From Kiritimatiellia bacterium (lineage in GTDB: Bacteria; Verrucomicrobiota; Kiritimatiellia; PWTM01), in NCBI GenBank assembly GCA_026417735.1, contig JAOACR010000011.1, positions 1 through 64,000 of the forward strand: a DNA stretch of 64,000 bases, read 5' to 3'. The notes under the pieces are model-generated. The model ran no database searches, was not told the DNA's origin, and was given only the letters and a program-made list of their open reading frames with translations. The translations under genes and the position numbers were made by a program. Shown one piece after another: positions 8,388 through 16,209 of the stretch (positions are counted from its first letter, which is position 1; every line of letters begins with the position of its first letter).

Positions 8388-9788
8388 TCAGCACGATGCC
8401 AGATACGCGACGTCTCTGTCCTGGGATCTCTTGAACGAAACCAACACCTCGCACCTGTCGCGCTGGATCCGGTAATACAACCGCCCACTGTCGTCCTCCC
8501 CGGTCGAAAAGCGAGCCTCCCACCACGACGGCGCCCGTTGAACCCGTTTGCAATTCGGCGGATGCTCGCCGCCATCGAGTTGGTGCACAAGACGGAGAGC
8601 GTGCCGGTGCTCTTTCAGCTCCGTGAAAAGAACATCGAGGGAATCCCGAACGAACGTGGTCCTCGGGCAGAGAACGCAAAGCAGCTCAATCATTTCAGCA
8701 TTGTGGCGTTTCTGTCGGTCTTCCAGTTCCCTCTTTTTTTCGAGTTCGCGCTCCGCCTCCGTCCGCCACTGTTCAAGTTGTTTGACCTGCTCCTCCGCTT
8801 TCAGTCTGAGCTCTCGCTCCGAATCAGTTTTCTTTTCCGCCGCCGCAATCTCCTCCTCCATCATCGTAAGCAGCTTGCCGGCCTCAGTCATCTTTCTTTG
8901 CGCGGCGGTTTGAAGCTGCCGGCACTGTTCCGCAAGCTGGTGATTCTCTCTTCCCAAGCGCTCATTGTGGGCGCGCAATTCATCGCGTTCGCGGGTCATG
9001 TCCTCCAGGGAACGCCGAAGCTGTTGCAGCTCGGCCGCCTCGTGGTCTGGGGCAGCGGTCCCGCGCTCGGCCGGTTGCGACCAGCCGAGCGTGCCGGTGA
9101 AAAACTCCCGAATCTTCGCTTCATCAAACGCGTCTTCGAGCGCGATGTACCATTTGTAATGCCGGCCGTCGCTCGCGCAGCGGTATGAATAGCCGTGGCG
9201 CAACACCCGAAAACGGGAGGACATCGCCGCGACAATTTCGTGAATCGTCTGCTCCTCGCAATCGGCAAACACATACGCGCCACCATCCTGTCGGGGCTCG
9301 CAGGTAAAGCCCCGAATGCGGCCGACGCCGAGTTGCCCCTTCAACCAGTCCGACGGCACCACGAGCGTGACCGACGCGCCGACCACACCGCCGGCAAGAT
9401 CCGCTTGCAGCAAGGTCAGATAAGCTTGGTGGGGCCGGCCGTCAGCATCCAGGTGGGGCGCCAGCCGGGCCGCGCAATCCCGGGCAACATAGCCGAGCTT
9501 TTGACCTTTGGAATCCAAAATTGCGATCGCGTTCGAGTCGTGTGCGTTCCAGGACTCGCGACGCAACCACACCTCCTGACCCAACCGGCAGCGCCGAAGG
9601 ATTTCGGCTCGCCCCTCGAATGCGACCCCCGCTATGCTCAAGTTCAATACAACATGGTCCGGCGGTACGGTTCTCCGCGTTCGATGTCCGTTTCCTGGGA
9701 CTCGGTCACCCCACGGCCACCACCACCGCCACCAACGCCGCCGCGTTCGATGTCCGTTTTCTGGGACTCGGTCACCCTCTGGGCTCAT
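8388..9788 (-). CDS. HIRAN-domain protein with coiled coil and C-terminal small domain
   Basis: A 466-codon frame. Residues 48-135 fit a HIRAN domain (LSIAGVAFEGRAEIL, then NAHDSNAIAILDSKGQKLGYV), a DNA-end-binding OB fold known from Rad5/HLTF-type proteins. A middle region of about 100 residues follows. Residues 245-375 are a long coiled coil rich in Glu/Arg/Leu. The last 50 residues (ARFSTGEDDSGRLYYRI, VLVSFKRSQDRDVAYL) resemble the beta core of RelE/ParE-type toxins; this is my inference. The start is uncertain: the ATG at 9788 would translate two copies of a 37-bp DNA repeat, whereas the TTG at 9647 begins just before the HIRAN domain. It may act in DNA repair or defence. Confidence 0.65.
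   Translation of the reverse strand: MSPEGDRVPENGHRTRRRWWRWWWPWGDRVPGNGHRTRRTVPPDHVVLNLSIAGVAFEGRAEILRRCRLGQEVWLRRESWNAHDSNAIAILDSKGQKLGYVARDCAARLAPHLDADGRPHQAYLTLLQADLAGGVVGASVTLVVPSDWLKGQLGVGRIRGFTCEPRQDGGAYVFADCEEQTIHEIVAAMSSRFRVLRHGYSYRCASDGRHYKWYIALEDAFDEAKIREFFTGTLGWSQPAERGTAAPDHEAAELQQLRRSLEDMTRERDELRAHNERLGRENHQLAEQCRQLQTAAQRKMTEAGKLLTMMEEEIAAAEKKTDSERELRLKAEEQVKQLEQWRTEAERELEKKRELEDRQKRHNAEMIELLCVLCPRTTFVRDSLDVLFTELKEHRHALRLVHQLDGGEHPPNCKRVQRAPSWWEARFSTGEDDSGRLYYRIQRDRCEVLVSFKRSQDRDVAYLASC
9675..9777. repeat. two 37-bp direct repeats, 29-bp spacer
   Basis: Copies at 9675-9711 and 9741-9777 match at 36 of 37 bases. They begin CCGCGTTCGATGTCCGTTT and end CTGGGACTCGGTCACCC; the one difference is C or T in the middle. 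The 29-bp spacer is a low-complexity CCACCA tract. They cover the 5' end of the HIRAN gene, or its leader if that gene starts at the internal TTG. In the minus-strand frame each copy encodes GDRVPxNGHRTRR. No third copy was seen by eye in the window. Confidence 0.9.
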
Positions 9789-9839
9789 CGGTCATCCTCC
9801 CGGCGCGATGACGCCTGACCCGCCTTTGGCTCCACGGCT

Positions 9840-9859
9840 CTCCGATTGTTTCATCGGAG
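9840..9859. repeat. inverted repeat, 7-bp arms, 6-base loop
   Basis: CTCCGAT, six bases (TGTTTC), then ATCGGAG make a perfect stem-loop in the divergent spacer between the HIRAN gene and the ThuA gene. It is about 90 bases upstream of the ThuA start codon. It has no poly-T tail on either strand, so it is more likely an operator-like or RNA element than a terminator. Confidence 0.45.
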
Positions 9860-9946
9860 CTATCTGCGTGCAAGCGCACCGCTTTTCGACTTGCCCGCGC
9901 GGCGGCCGCGTGCGAAGGTTGAAGTAGTGGATTTTCGGAGGTGGTC

Positions 9947-10699
9947 ATGTTCAGTCTTCGCTCATCGATTCGTTTGCGCTATCTCCCCCTTGCGCTCTAT
10001 CTGGTTCCGATTGCGGACGCACCGGCGGAGGAGCCCGTCCGTGCACTGCTTCTCTACGGCGGCCACGGCTTCCCGACCAATGCGTTCTTCGAAACGATGC
10101 GATCGCTGCCGGGGGTCCGCATCGAGATTGACCGCCTACCGGACGCGCTGCAGCGGCTGAAAGCCGGCCTCGAGCGCGAGTTCGATGTGATCGTCCGCTA
10201 CGACATGTTCCGCGGCACCGCCGAGCACGCACGGGCCGTCCGGGATCTCGTTGCCGGCGGCATGGGTCTCGTCGCGCTCCATCATGCGATCGGCGCCCAC
10301 CCCGACTCCATGGACCATGCCCGGCTGATCGGCGGTAAGTTCCTGCTGAAGGCCGAAACCATCGACGGCCGCCAGCTACCTAAATCCACCTACTCCCACG
10401 GCGAAGAGGTGCACGTGCGCATCGCCGACCGCGACCACCCCATCACCCAGGGACTCGACGACTTCGTCATTCGCGACGAAACATACGGTGGGCTCTGGAT
10501 CGCGCCGGACGTGCATGTGCTGCTGACCACAACCCACCCCAAAGCCAGTCCGGCGATCGCATGGGTCCGCGAGGAGGGCCGCGGCAGAGTGGTGTACGTG
10601 CAGCTCGGCCACGACGAGAAGGCCTATGACCACCCTTCGTTCCGAACCCTGGTGGGCCGCGCGATACTTTGGGCCGCGCGCCGCGAGCCCTCGCGGTAA
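9947..10699 (+). CDS. secreted ThuA-like protein
   Basis: A 250-residue protein with an N-terminal signal peptide (basic SIRLRY, hydrophobic LPLALYLVPIADA, then AEEP). The body is a ThuA-like, glutamine-amidotransferase-like fold: ALLLYGGHGFPT, a FDVIVRYDMF strand, GLVALHHAIGAHPD, and the C-terminal GRGRVVYVQLGHDEKAYDHPSFRTLVGRAILWA that is typical of the family. ThuA proteins are linked to sugar metabolism, but their chemistry is unsettled. The ATG at 9947 is chosen because GGAGG lies five bases upstream; the GTG at 9941 would overlap that ribosome site. It is followed by a secreted hypothetical protein on the same strand. Confidence 0.85.
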   Translation: MFSLRSSIRLRYLPLALYLVPIADAPAEEPVRALLLYGGHGFPTNAFFETMRSLPGVRIEIDRLPDALQRLKAGLEREFDVIVRYDMFRGTAEHARAVRDLVAGGMGLVALHHAIGAHPDSMDHARLIGGKFLLKAETIDGRQLPKSTYSHGEEVHVRIADRDHPITQGLDDFVIRDETYGGLWIAPDVHVLLTTTHPKASPAIAWVREEGRGRVVYVQLGHDEKAYDHPSFRTLVGRAILWAARREPSR

Positions 10700-10712
10700 C
10701 GCGGCGCCCGGG

Positions 10713-11723
10713 GTGTCACCGCCCGGGGCCGTCCAAGCGTTGGACGCCCGCCCCGGTTCACCCTCCAACCCTTGGACATTGCAGACCGCCGCGCTGCTTG
10801 CCCTGGGTCTTCTCTGGGGGCTCACGTGTTGGGGCGGCGAGCTGCAGCTCGGAATCGCAGCCCGCCACCCCGACGATGCCGGCATCGCCAGCGATCCAGC
10901 GGTGCTGTTCGCGGACAACTTTGAGACCGGCACGATGGAACGCTGGGACCATCTGCGCGGGGTGACGGAGGTTGTGGAGGATGCGCCGAACTCGGGCCGG
11001 TTCTGCGCGCGGATGACCATGATCCGAGGACAAAACACCGGCCAGGACGCAAAGAAGTGGTTCCGCGGCGCCGATCGCGTGCACGCGCGCTTCTATGTGC
11101 GCTTCTCCGCGGACTATCGCTATCCGCACCACTTCGTCACGCTGCTGGCGAACTCGCCGACCAACCGCTGGTCGGCCTTCGGAAAGGCGGGGTTGCGCCC
11201 GGATGGCACCTGGTTCTGCAGTGGCATGGAGCCGTGGTTCGCCTGGGGCCGCAACCCCCCGCCCGGTGAGCTGGCGATGTACACCTATTTCCTCGACATG
11301 GAACTCGACCGCCCCACGGGCCGATACTATGGAAACTTTTTCTTCCCGCCGGGCCCGGAGCGCGGCGCCGCCGCCGGACCGGCCCGCGTGCTGCCCGCGC
11401 TGGACCGATGGCAGTGCTGGGAGTTCATGATCGAGGCCAACTCCGCGCCCGACCGCGCCGACGGCCGGCAGGCGATGTGGCTGGACGGCCGCCGGATTGC
11501 GGAGTTCACCGGCCTGCGCTGGCGTCTCTCGCCGGATCTGAAAATCAACTGCTTCTGGCTTCAGCACTACGGCATGGACCAGTCCGACCCGACGCGTGCG
11601 CACTGGCCCGAGCGTCAGACGGTATGGTTTGACGACGTCGTCGTCGCCACCGAGTACATCGGCCCGAAGGTGACGCGAACGGGCGGCGGCTCTACGCCCA
11701 CCGCAGCGGGGACCGGCCGCTGA
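10713..11723 (+). CDS. secreted protein of unknown function, polysaccharide-lyase-like
   Basis: About 336 residues. A hydrophobic leader (LQTAALLALGLLWGLT) is followed by a body with the pattern FADNFETGTMERWDHLRG, RFYVRFSADYRYPHHF, and a C-terminal LKINCFWLQHYGMDQSDPT with VWFDDVVVATEYIG. The last motif is common in concanavalin-like jelly-roll polysaccharide lyases and laminarinase-like proteins, so a carbohydrate-related beta-sandwich is plausible, but I cannot assign a family. The start is doubtful: the GTG at 10713 places a paired palindrome (10731-10777) inside the coding region, while the TTG at 10779 avoids it but leaves a leader without a basic start. The 3' end overlaps the convergent PHP gene by 32 bases. 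Confidence 0.6.
   Translation: MSPPGAVQALDARPGSPSNPWTLQTAALLALGLLWGLTCWGGELQLGIAARHPDDAGIASDPAVLFADNFETGTMERWDHLRGVTEVVEDAPNSGRFCARMTMIRGQNTGQDAKKWFRGADRVHARFYVRFSADYRYPHHFVTLLANSPTNRWSAFGKAGLRPDGTWFCSGMEPWFAWGRNPPPGELAMYTYFLDMELDRPTGRYYGNFFFPPGPERGAAAGPARVLPALDRWQCWEFMIEANSAPDRADGRQAMWLDGRRIAEFTGLRWRLSPDLKINCFWLQHYGMDQSDPTRAHWPERQTVWFDDVVVATEYIGPKVTRTGGGSTPTAAGTGR
10731..10777. repeat. paired TCCAA-N3-TTGGA palindrome element, copy 1
   Basis: Two 15-base palindromes, GTCCAAGCGTTGGAC (10731-10745) and CTCCAACCCTTGGAC (10763-10777), are separated by 17 bases. A second element with the same 15-17-15 geometry lies at 41684-41730. This copy starts 32 bases after the ThuA stop codon. It could be a terminator, a protein-binding site or a dispersed repeat. 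Both palindromes here are complete. Confidence 0.75.
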
Positions 11724-12564
11724 GCCGGGCGCGCCGCGCGTCCATTTCCGCGAGCACCTCATCCGGCACCGGCACACCCCCCACCGTGCCGGCGTCACTC
11801 GCGTTGCGGGCGTCCGGTCCGTGAAAGTCTGATCCACCAGTCGCCACCAGCCCGTAGCGCTTCGCCAGCGCGTGAAACCGGGCGACCTGTTCGGAACCGT
11901 GCCGGGAGTGGATCGCCTCAAGGCCGTCGAGTCCCTCGGCGGCCAGCTCACGGACGATCTGCTCCAACCGCGCCTCGCCCGCCGGGATCAGACCGGGATG
12001 CGCGAGCACCGCAAGCCCGCCGGCGCGGTGGAACACCCGAATGACCTGCGCCACGGGAAAGCGGAACCGCTCGACGTACGCGGGCCGGCCCCGCCCCAGC
12101 CACCGATCAAACGCCTCCTGCGTCGTCGCGGCGTGTCCGGCCGCAACGAGCGCGCGCGCAAAATGCACCCGCCCGATCTGGCCGCCCTCACCGCCAAGTG
12201 CGCGGACCTCCTCCATCCGCACCCCCGCTCCCAACCGGTCCAGCCGCTCCGCAATCTGGCGGTTGCGCTCCTCCCGGCCACGCTGCAACTGCTCAAGCAT
12301 TCTGCACAGCTCTCCGAGCTCGCCAGCAAAACCATAGCCGAGGATGTGCAACGGACCGTCCGCGTGCGCGGCGCTGACTTCGACACCGCGGACCGGCCGA
12401 ATGCCCGCGGCCAGCGCCGAAGACTCCAGCCGCGCCCAGCCCGCGATCGTATCGTGGTCCGTCAGCGCAATCGCCGTCAGTCCGGCCGTCACCGCATCGC
12501 GCACCAGTTCCTCGGGCGTGTGCTGGCCGTCGGAGAACGTCGAGTGAAGATGTAAATCAATCAT
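11692..12564 (-). CDS. PHP-domain phosphoesterase
   Basis: A 290-residue metal-dependent phosphoesterase of the PHP superfamily, close to the YciV/RNase AM type that hydrolyses 3',5'-nucleoside bisphosphates or short RNA. Metal-ligand motifs run in order: DLHLHSTFSDG (residues 3-13), ALTDHDT, RGVEVSA, VLAHPG, IHSRHG and GGSDFHG. The ATG at 12564 overlaps the topA stop by 8 bases, so it is translationally coupled at the end of the aroB-dprA-topA operon. Codons further upstream encode only arginine-rich sequence out of topA and are not used. Confidence 0.9.
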   Translation of the reverse strand: MIDLHLHSTFSDGQHTPEELVRDAVTAGLTAIALTDHDTIAGWARLESSALAAGIRPVRGVEVSAAHADGPLHILGYGFAGELGELCRMLEQLQRGREERNRQIAERLDRLGAGVRMEEVRALGGEGGQIGRVHFARALVAAGHAATTQEAFDRWLGRGRPAYVERFRFPVAQVIRVFHRAGGLAVLAHPGLIPAGEARLEQIVRELAAEGLDGLEAIHSRHGSEQVARFHALAKRYGLVATGGSDFHGPDARNASDAGTVGGVPVPDEVLAEMDARRARLSGRSPLRWA

Positions 12565-15079
12565 TCTGCGCCGCCGGCGGAGGCACCTCTTTGCCCGCGG
12601 TGCGGCCATACCGCGCCAGCAGACGCCTCAGCGCGCTGGTTTGCCGCGGCGACAGCCGGCCTTTTTCTCGAAACTGGCGTTCGAGCGACTCGAAGAACTG
12701 CCGGTCGTCCCATGTGCGGCCGCGGGACTGACTGGGCGCCTTCCACTCACGGATCTCCCGAGCGGCCTGCAGCAGCGACTCCCACTCGGCGCGTTCCTCC
12801 GCGCTGCTCGGCGCATCCCCCGCCGCGGGCGGCGCTCCAGCCGACGGTTCAACGCCGTAGCGGCGGGCGATCTGCACCAGCGCGTCCATTTGCCGCGCGC
12901 TCAGCGGCCGGCCGCCCTCGAACTGCCGCTTGAGCGAGGCGACGAACTTCGCGTCATCGAACGAGCGCCCACGCGTCCGGCGGGCCGGTTCGAACCTGAC
13001 GCCCTCCAACGCCGCGAAGAGCTGCTTGACGCGATCCTGCTCGGCCGGGCTGGGTGGTGCCGGCTCCGCGGCGGGCGATGGCCAGCCGAGCTCCTTCAAC
13101 AGCGCGGCCAGCTCGGGCACCTGGTCCGCATAGGTCCATGCGATCCGCCGCAGCACGCCGGCCTGACGCTCCGTCAGAGCGCCGCCCTCCTCGAGCCGGC
13201 GGCGGAGCGATTCGACAAACTTGCGTTCATCGAAGGCGCGCCGACCCGGCACTCTGGGGGGTATCCACTCGCGCACCTGTCCGAGCAGCTCCAGCACGCG
13301 GCGGGTCGCATCGGGGTGAGGATCCGCGCCGCGCGCTTCCGTCAGCCACGCCTGAAATTGCTCGTGAAACCGGCGCAGCATCTCGCGCCAGTCCACGCGT
13401 CCCTCCTCCACTTCATCGAGCTGCTCTTCCATCGCGGCCGTGAACCCGATGTCGAACAGTTCCGGAAGGCGCTCTGCCAAGTAGTCGTTGACCGCCATGC
13501 CCAGCTCGGTCGGCGCGATCGTGCGTTTTTCCCGCTGCACGTAGCGCCGGTCGTAGAGCAGCTGCACCGTGGCCGCATAGGTGCTGGGCCGGCCGATGCC
13601 GCGCTCCTCCATCGCGCGCACGAGCGTCGCGTCCGAGTAGCGGCGCGGTGGCTTCGTGAACTTCTGTTCCGCAAGCCAGTCACCGACCCGGTCCAGCCAT
13701 TCCCCCTCCTCCAGCGGCGGCAGCGTCTGCGCCTCCTCCGCCTCCTCCTCGCCCTCCGCCCCCGGCGTCGGCGCAGCGACCGCCTCCGTGCCGGCCGCCG
13801 CCAGGTACCCGGGAAATTCGACGTTCGAGGCGGATGCGCGGAATATGATCGGCCGCCCCCCGCTAGCCGGCGGGACTGCCTCAATCTCGACCTGCAGCTG
13901 TGCCAGCCGCGCCGGTGCCATCTGGCTGGCGACGAAACGACGCCAGATCAGCTCATACAGCCGCCGCTCTTCGGGCTTCAGGCGCGCCGCCACCGATTCC
14001 GGCGTGCGGCTGACGTCGGTCGGCCGGATCGCCTCGTGCGCCTGCTGCGCGTGTGCTTTGCTGCGAAACACGTTCGGCGTCGCCGGCACATAGTCGGGAC
14101 CGTACCGCTCCGCGATCAGTCGCCGGCACGCCTCGCGCGCCTCCGCCGCCACCGCGACCGAGTCGGTGCGCATGTAGGTGATCAATCCGACCGGTCCGTC
14201 ACCGAGGTCGACGCCCTCATACAGCGTCTGCGCAATCCGCATCGTCTTCGACGGCGAGAAGCCGGCCTCCCGACTTGCCGCCTGTTGCAGAGTGCTGGTC
14301 ACAAACGGGGGCGGCGCACGCCGTTCGACGGTCTTCCGCTCGATCGTCACGACGCGCAGCGGCCGGTCGTCCAGCTCGCGCCGCAGCGCGTCGGCGTCCG
14401 CCGCGGTGCGAATCGCCGGTTTCTCCCCGCCGACCTTCGCGAGCCGCGCGATGAACGGCGTGCGCGGCTCGACCCGTTTCGCTGCCCGCACGCCGATGAC
14501 CCAGTACTCCTCCGGGCGGAAGTTGCGGATTTCCTTCTCGCGGTCGCAAACCAGCCGCAACGCGGCGGTCTGTACCCGACCGGCGCTGGCGGCGCCGGCG
14601 ATACGGCGCCGCAGAAACGGACTCACCCGGTAGCCCACAATGCGGTCCAGAATCCGCCGCGCCTGCTGCGCGTTCACCATCGCCATGTCGATGTCGCGCG
14701 GCGCGGCGAGCGCCTGCCGGATCGCCCGCTCCGTGATCTCGTGGTAGCTGACCCGGACGAACTCCAACCCTTCCGCCGCCGGCGCCAACACCTCGCGCAG
14801 ATGCCAGGCGATTGCCTCCCCTTCCCGATCCGGGTCGGGCGCCAGCACGACCCGTCGCGCCGTCTTCACCGCCGCCTTCAGCTCGCGCACCACTTTTGCT
14901 CGCGAGGGAATCACCACGTACGTCGGCCGGAATCCCTTCTCGATGTCCACGCCGAACTCCGACTCGGGCAGATCGCGGATGTGCCCCATCGAAGCGCGCA
15001 CCGTTACGTCGCGGCCCAAAAATCGGGCCAGCGTACGCGCCTTCGCCGGCGACTCGACAATGACCAGCGTTGAACTCAT
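12557..15079 (-). CDS. topA: DNA topoisomerase I with repeat-type C-terminus
   Basis: A type IA topoisomerase that relaxes negative supercoils, 840 residues. The TOPRIM domain has Glu9 (VESPAKA) and PDPDREGEAIAWHL (81-94). The active-site tyrosine is Tyr302 in LITYMRTDS, and SAGRVQTAALRLVC (165-178) and GIGRPSTYA (494-502) are present. The core ends near residue 595. The usual C-terminal Cys4 zinc fingers are absent. Instead three copies of a roughly 50-residue unit occur near 602-650, 692-741 and 778-825, each with a basic linker, FxxSLxRxF and LSxRQxxAL. The start codon overlaps the dprA stop (ATGA) and its own stop overlaps the PHP gene. Confidence 0.96.
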   Translation of the reverse strand: MSSTLVIVESPAKARTLARFLGRDVTVRASMGHIRDLPESEFGVDIEKGFRPTYVVIPSRAKVVRELKAAVKTARRVVLAPDPDREGEAIAWHLREVLAPAAEGLEFVRVSYHEITERAIRQALAAPRDIDMAMVNAQQARRILDRIVGYRVSPFLRRRIAGAASAGRVQTAALRLVCDREKEIRNFRPEEYWVIGVRAAKRVEPRTPFIARLAKVGGEKPAIRTAADADALRRELDDRPLRVVTIERKTVERRAPPPFVTSTLQQAASREAGFSPSKTMRIAQTLYEGVDLGDGPVGLITYMRTDSVAVAAEAREACRRLIAERYGPDYVPATPNVFRSKAHAQQAHEAIRPTDVSRTPESVAARLKPEERRLYELIWRRFVASQMAPARLAQLQVEIEAVPPASGGRPIIFRASASNVEFPGYLAAAGTEAVAAPTPGAEGEEEAEEAQTLPPLEEGEWLDRVGDWLAEQKFTKPPRRYSDATLVRAMEERGIGRPSTYAATVQLLYDRRYVQREKRTIAPTELGMAVNDYLAERLPELFDIGFTAAMEEQLDEVEEGRVDWREMLRRFHEQFQAWLTEARGADPHPDATRRVLELLGQVREWIPPRVPGRRAFDERKFVESLRRRLEEGGALTERQAGVLRRIAWTYADQVPELAALLKELGWPSPAAEPAPPSPAEQDRVKQLFAALEGVRFEPARRTRGRSFDDAKFVASLKRQFEGGRPLSARQMDALVQIARRYGVEPSAGAPPAAGDAPSSAEERAEWESLLQAAREIREWKAPSQSRGRTWDDRQFFESLERQFREKGRLSPRQTSALRRLLARYGRTAGKEVPPPAAQND

Positions 15080-16209
15080 TCCGGTTGCGCCTTCCGCCGC
15101 ACCTTCACCGTCAGCGCGACGAGCCGGCCCGGCAGCATACGGACCACCCGTTTGATTTCCAATCCCACCAGCAGCGGCCCGAGCTTCGCCGGCGGCAGCC
15201 CCGCTCGGCGCGCGAGCGAGTCCGCATCCAGCTCCCCCTCGCTCAACACCTCGACAATTCGCGCTTCCTCGTCGCTGAACGCAAACGCGGCGGGCGCCGG
15301 CTCCTCCGCGGTGGGCGTCGTTGTCGCGCCGGGTGGAAAGAGATATTCAAACTCCTCCAAGACGTCCCGCGCGTCCTCGACCAACCGTGCGCCCTGCCGG
15401 ATCAGCTGGTGAGGCCCTCGCGACATCGGCTGGTCCACCCGTCCGGGCACCGCGAACACCAGCCGCCCCTGCTCCAGCGCCTGCGCCGCGGTGATCATCG
15501 CCCCGCTCTGCCGGTCCGCCTCGACGATCACCACACCCATTGAAAGACCGCTGATCAGCCGGTTGCGGTAGGGAAAGGTGGTGCGGTCCGGCTCCCGCCC
15601 CAGTGGATATTCGGAGATCACCGCGCCCCGCTCCGCAATCCGGTCCGCGAGTGGTCCGGCTTCAGCCGGGTACAACCGGTCCAGCGCGCCGCCGAGCACC
15701 GCGATCGTCCGCCCGCCGCCGCGCAGCGCCCCCTCATGCGCCGCCATGTCGATGCCGCGCGCCAGCCCGCTGACCACCGTCACGCCCGCGCCGGCAAGCT
15801 GCGCGGCGAGCCGGTCGGCGGTGGAGCGGCCGTAGTGCGTGCAGCGGCGCGAACCCACCACCGCAATCGCATGCCGGTCGGCGGCCGTCCACTCCCCCAC
15901 CACGTAGAGCGCCAGCGGCGGGTCGTGGATCGTGCGCAGCGGCTCGGGATAGCCCGCGTCCGCCGGCGTCACAATGCGCGCCCCCAGCCCGCGAGCCGCC
16001 TCCTCCTCGCGCACCGGCTCCACCTCTCCACGACGACGCACAATGTGCGCCGCCAGCTCCGGACCGATGCCATCCGCCGAGCACAGCTCGCGCTCGGATG
16101 CTTCAAAAATCGCGGCCAGCGACCCCAGCCGGGCGGCCAGCGATCGCGCGCGCACCGGCCCGATCTGGCCCATCAGGTTGAGCGCAATGTACGCTTCGCG
16201 CTCGGTCAC
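15076..16209 (-). CDS. dprA: DNA-processing protein DprA
   Basis: DprA loads RecA on incoming single-stranded DNA during natural transformation. There are 377 residues from the GTG at 16209. An N-terminal SAM/HhH-like region (residues 1-70, ARSLAARLG, ADGIGPELAAHI) leads to the Rossmann-like DprA core: VVGSRRCTHYG, VSGLARGIDMAAHEGAL, AVLGGALDRLYPAE and FPYRNRLISGLS. A C-terminal winged-helix region (from about 300) is present. GTG overlaps the stop of the upstream gene (GTGA), and its own stop overlaps the topA ATG. The dprA-topA order is widely conserved in bacteria. The frame is open far upstream, but that part carries no DprA sequence. Confidence 0.93.
   Translation of the reverse strand: MTEREAYIALNLMGQIGPVRARSLAARLGSLAAIFEASERELCSADGIGPELAAHIVRRRGEVEPVREEEAARGLGARIVTPADAGYPEPLRTIHDPPLALYVVGEWTAADRHAIAVVGSRRCTHYGRSTADRLAAQLAGAGVTVVSGLARGIDMAAHEGALRGGGRTIAVLGGALDRLYPAEAGPLADRIAERGAVISEYPLGREPDRTTFPYRNRLISGLSMGVVIVEADRQSGAMITAAQALEQGRLVFAVPGRVDQPMSRGPHQLIRQGARLVEDARDVLEEFEYLFPPGATTTPTAEEPAPAAFAFSDEEARIVEVLSEGELDADSLARRAGLPPAKLGPLLVGLEIKRVVRMLPGRLVALTVKVRRKAQPE

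Noticed and set aside
9675-9777. Possible mini CRISPR array (37-bp repeats, 29-bp spacer)
   Set aside because: Only two repeats, a low-complexity CCACCA spacer, little palindromy in the repeat and no cas genes in the window. A coding or dispersed repeat is more likely.
12641-15073. Long open plus-strand frame opposite topA
   Set aside because: TopA is unambiguous on the minus strand, and the antisense translation has no recognisable motif.
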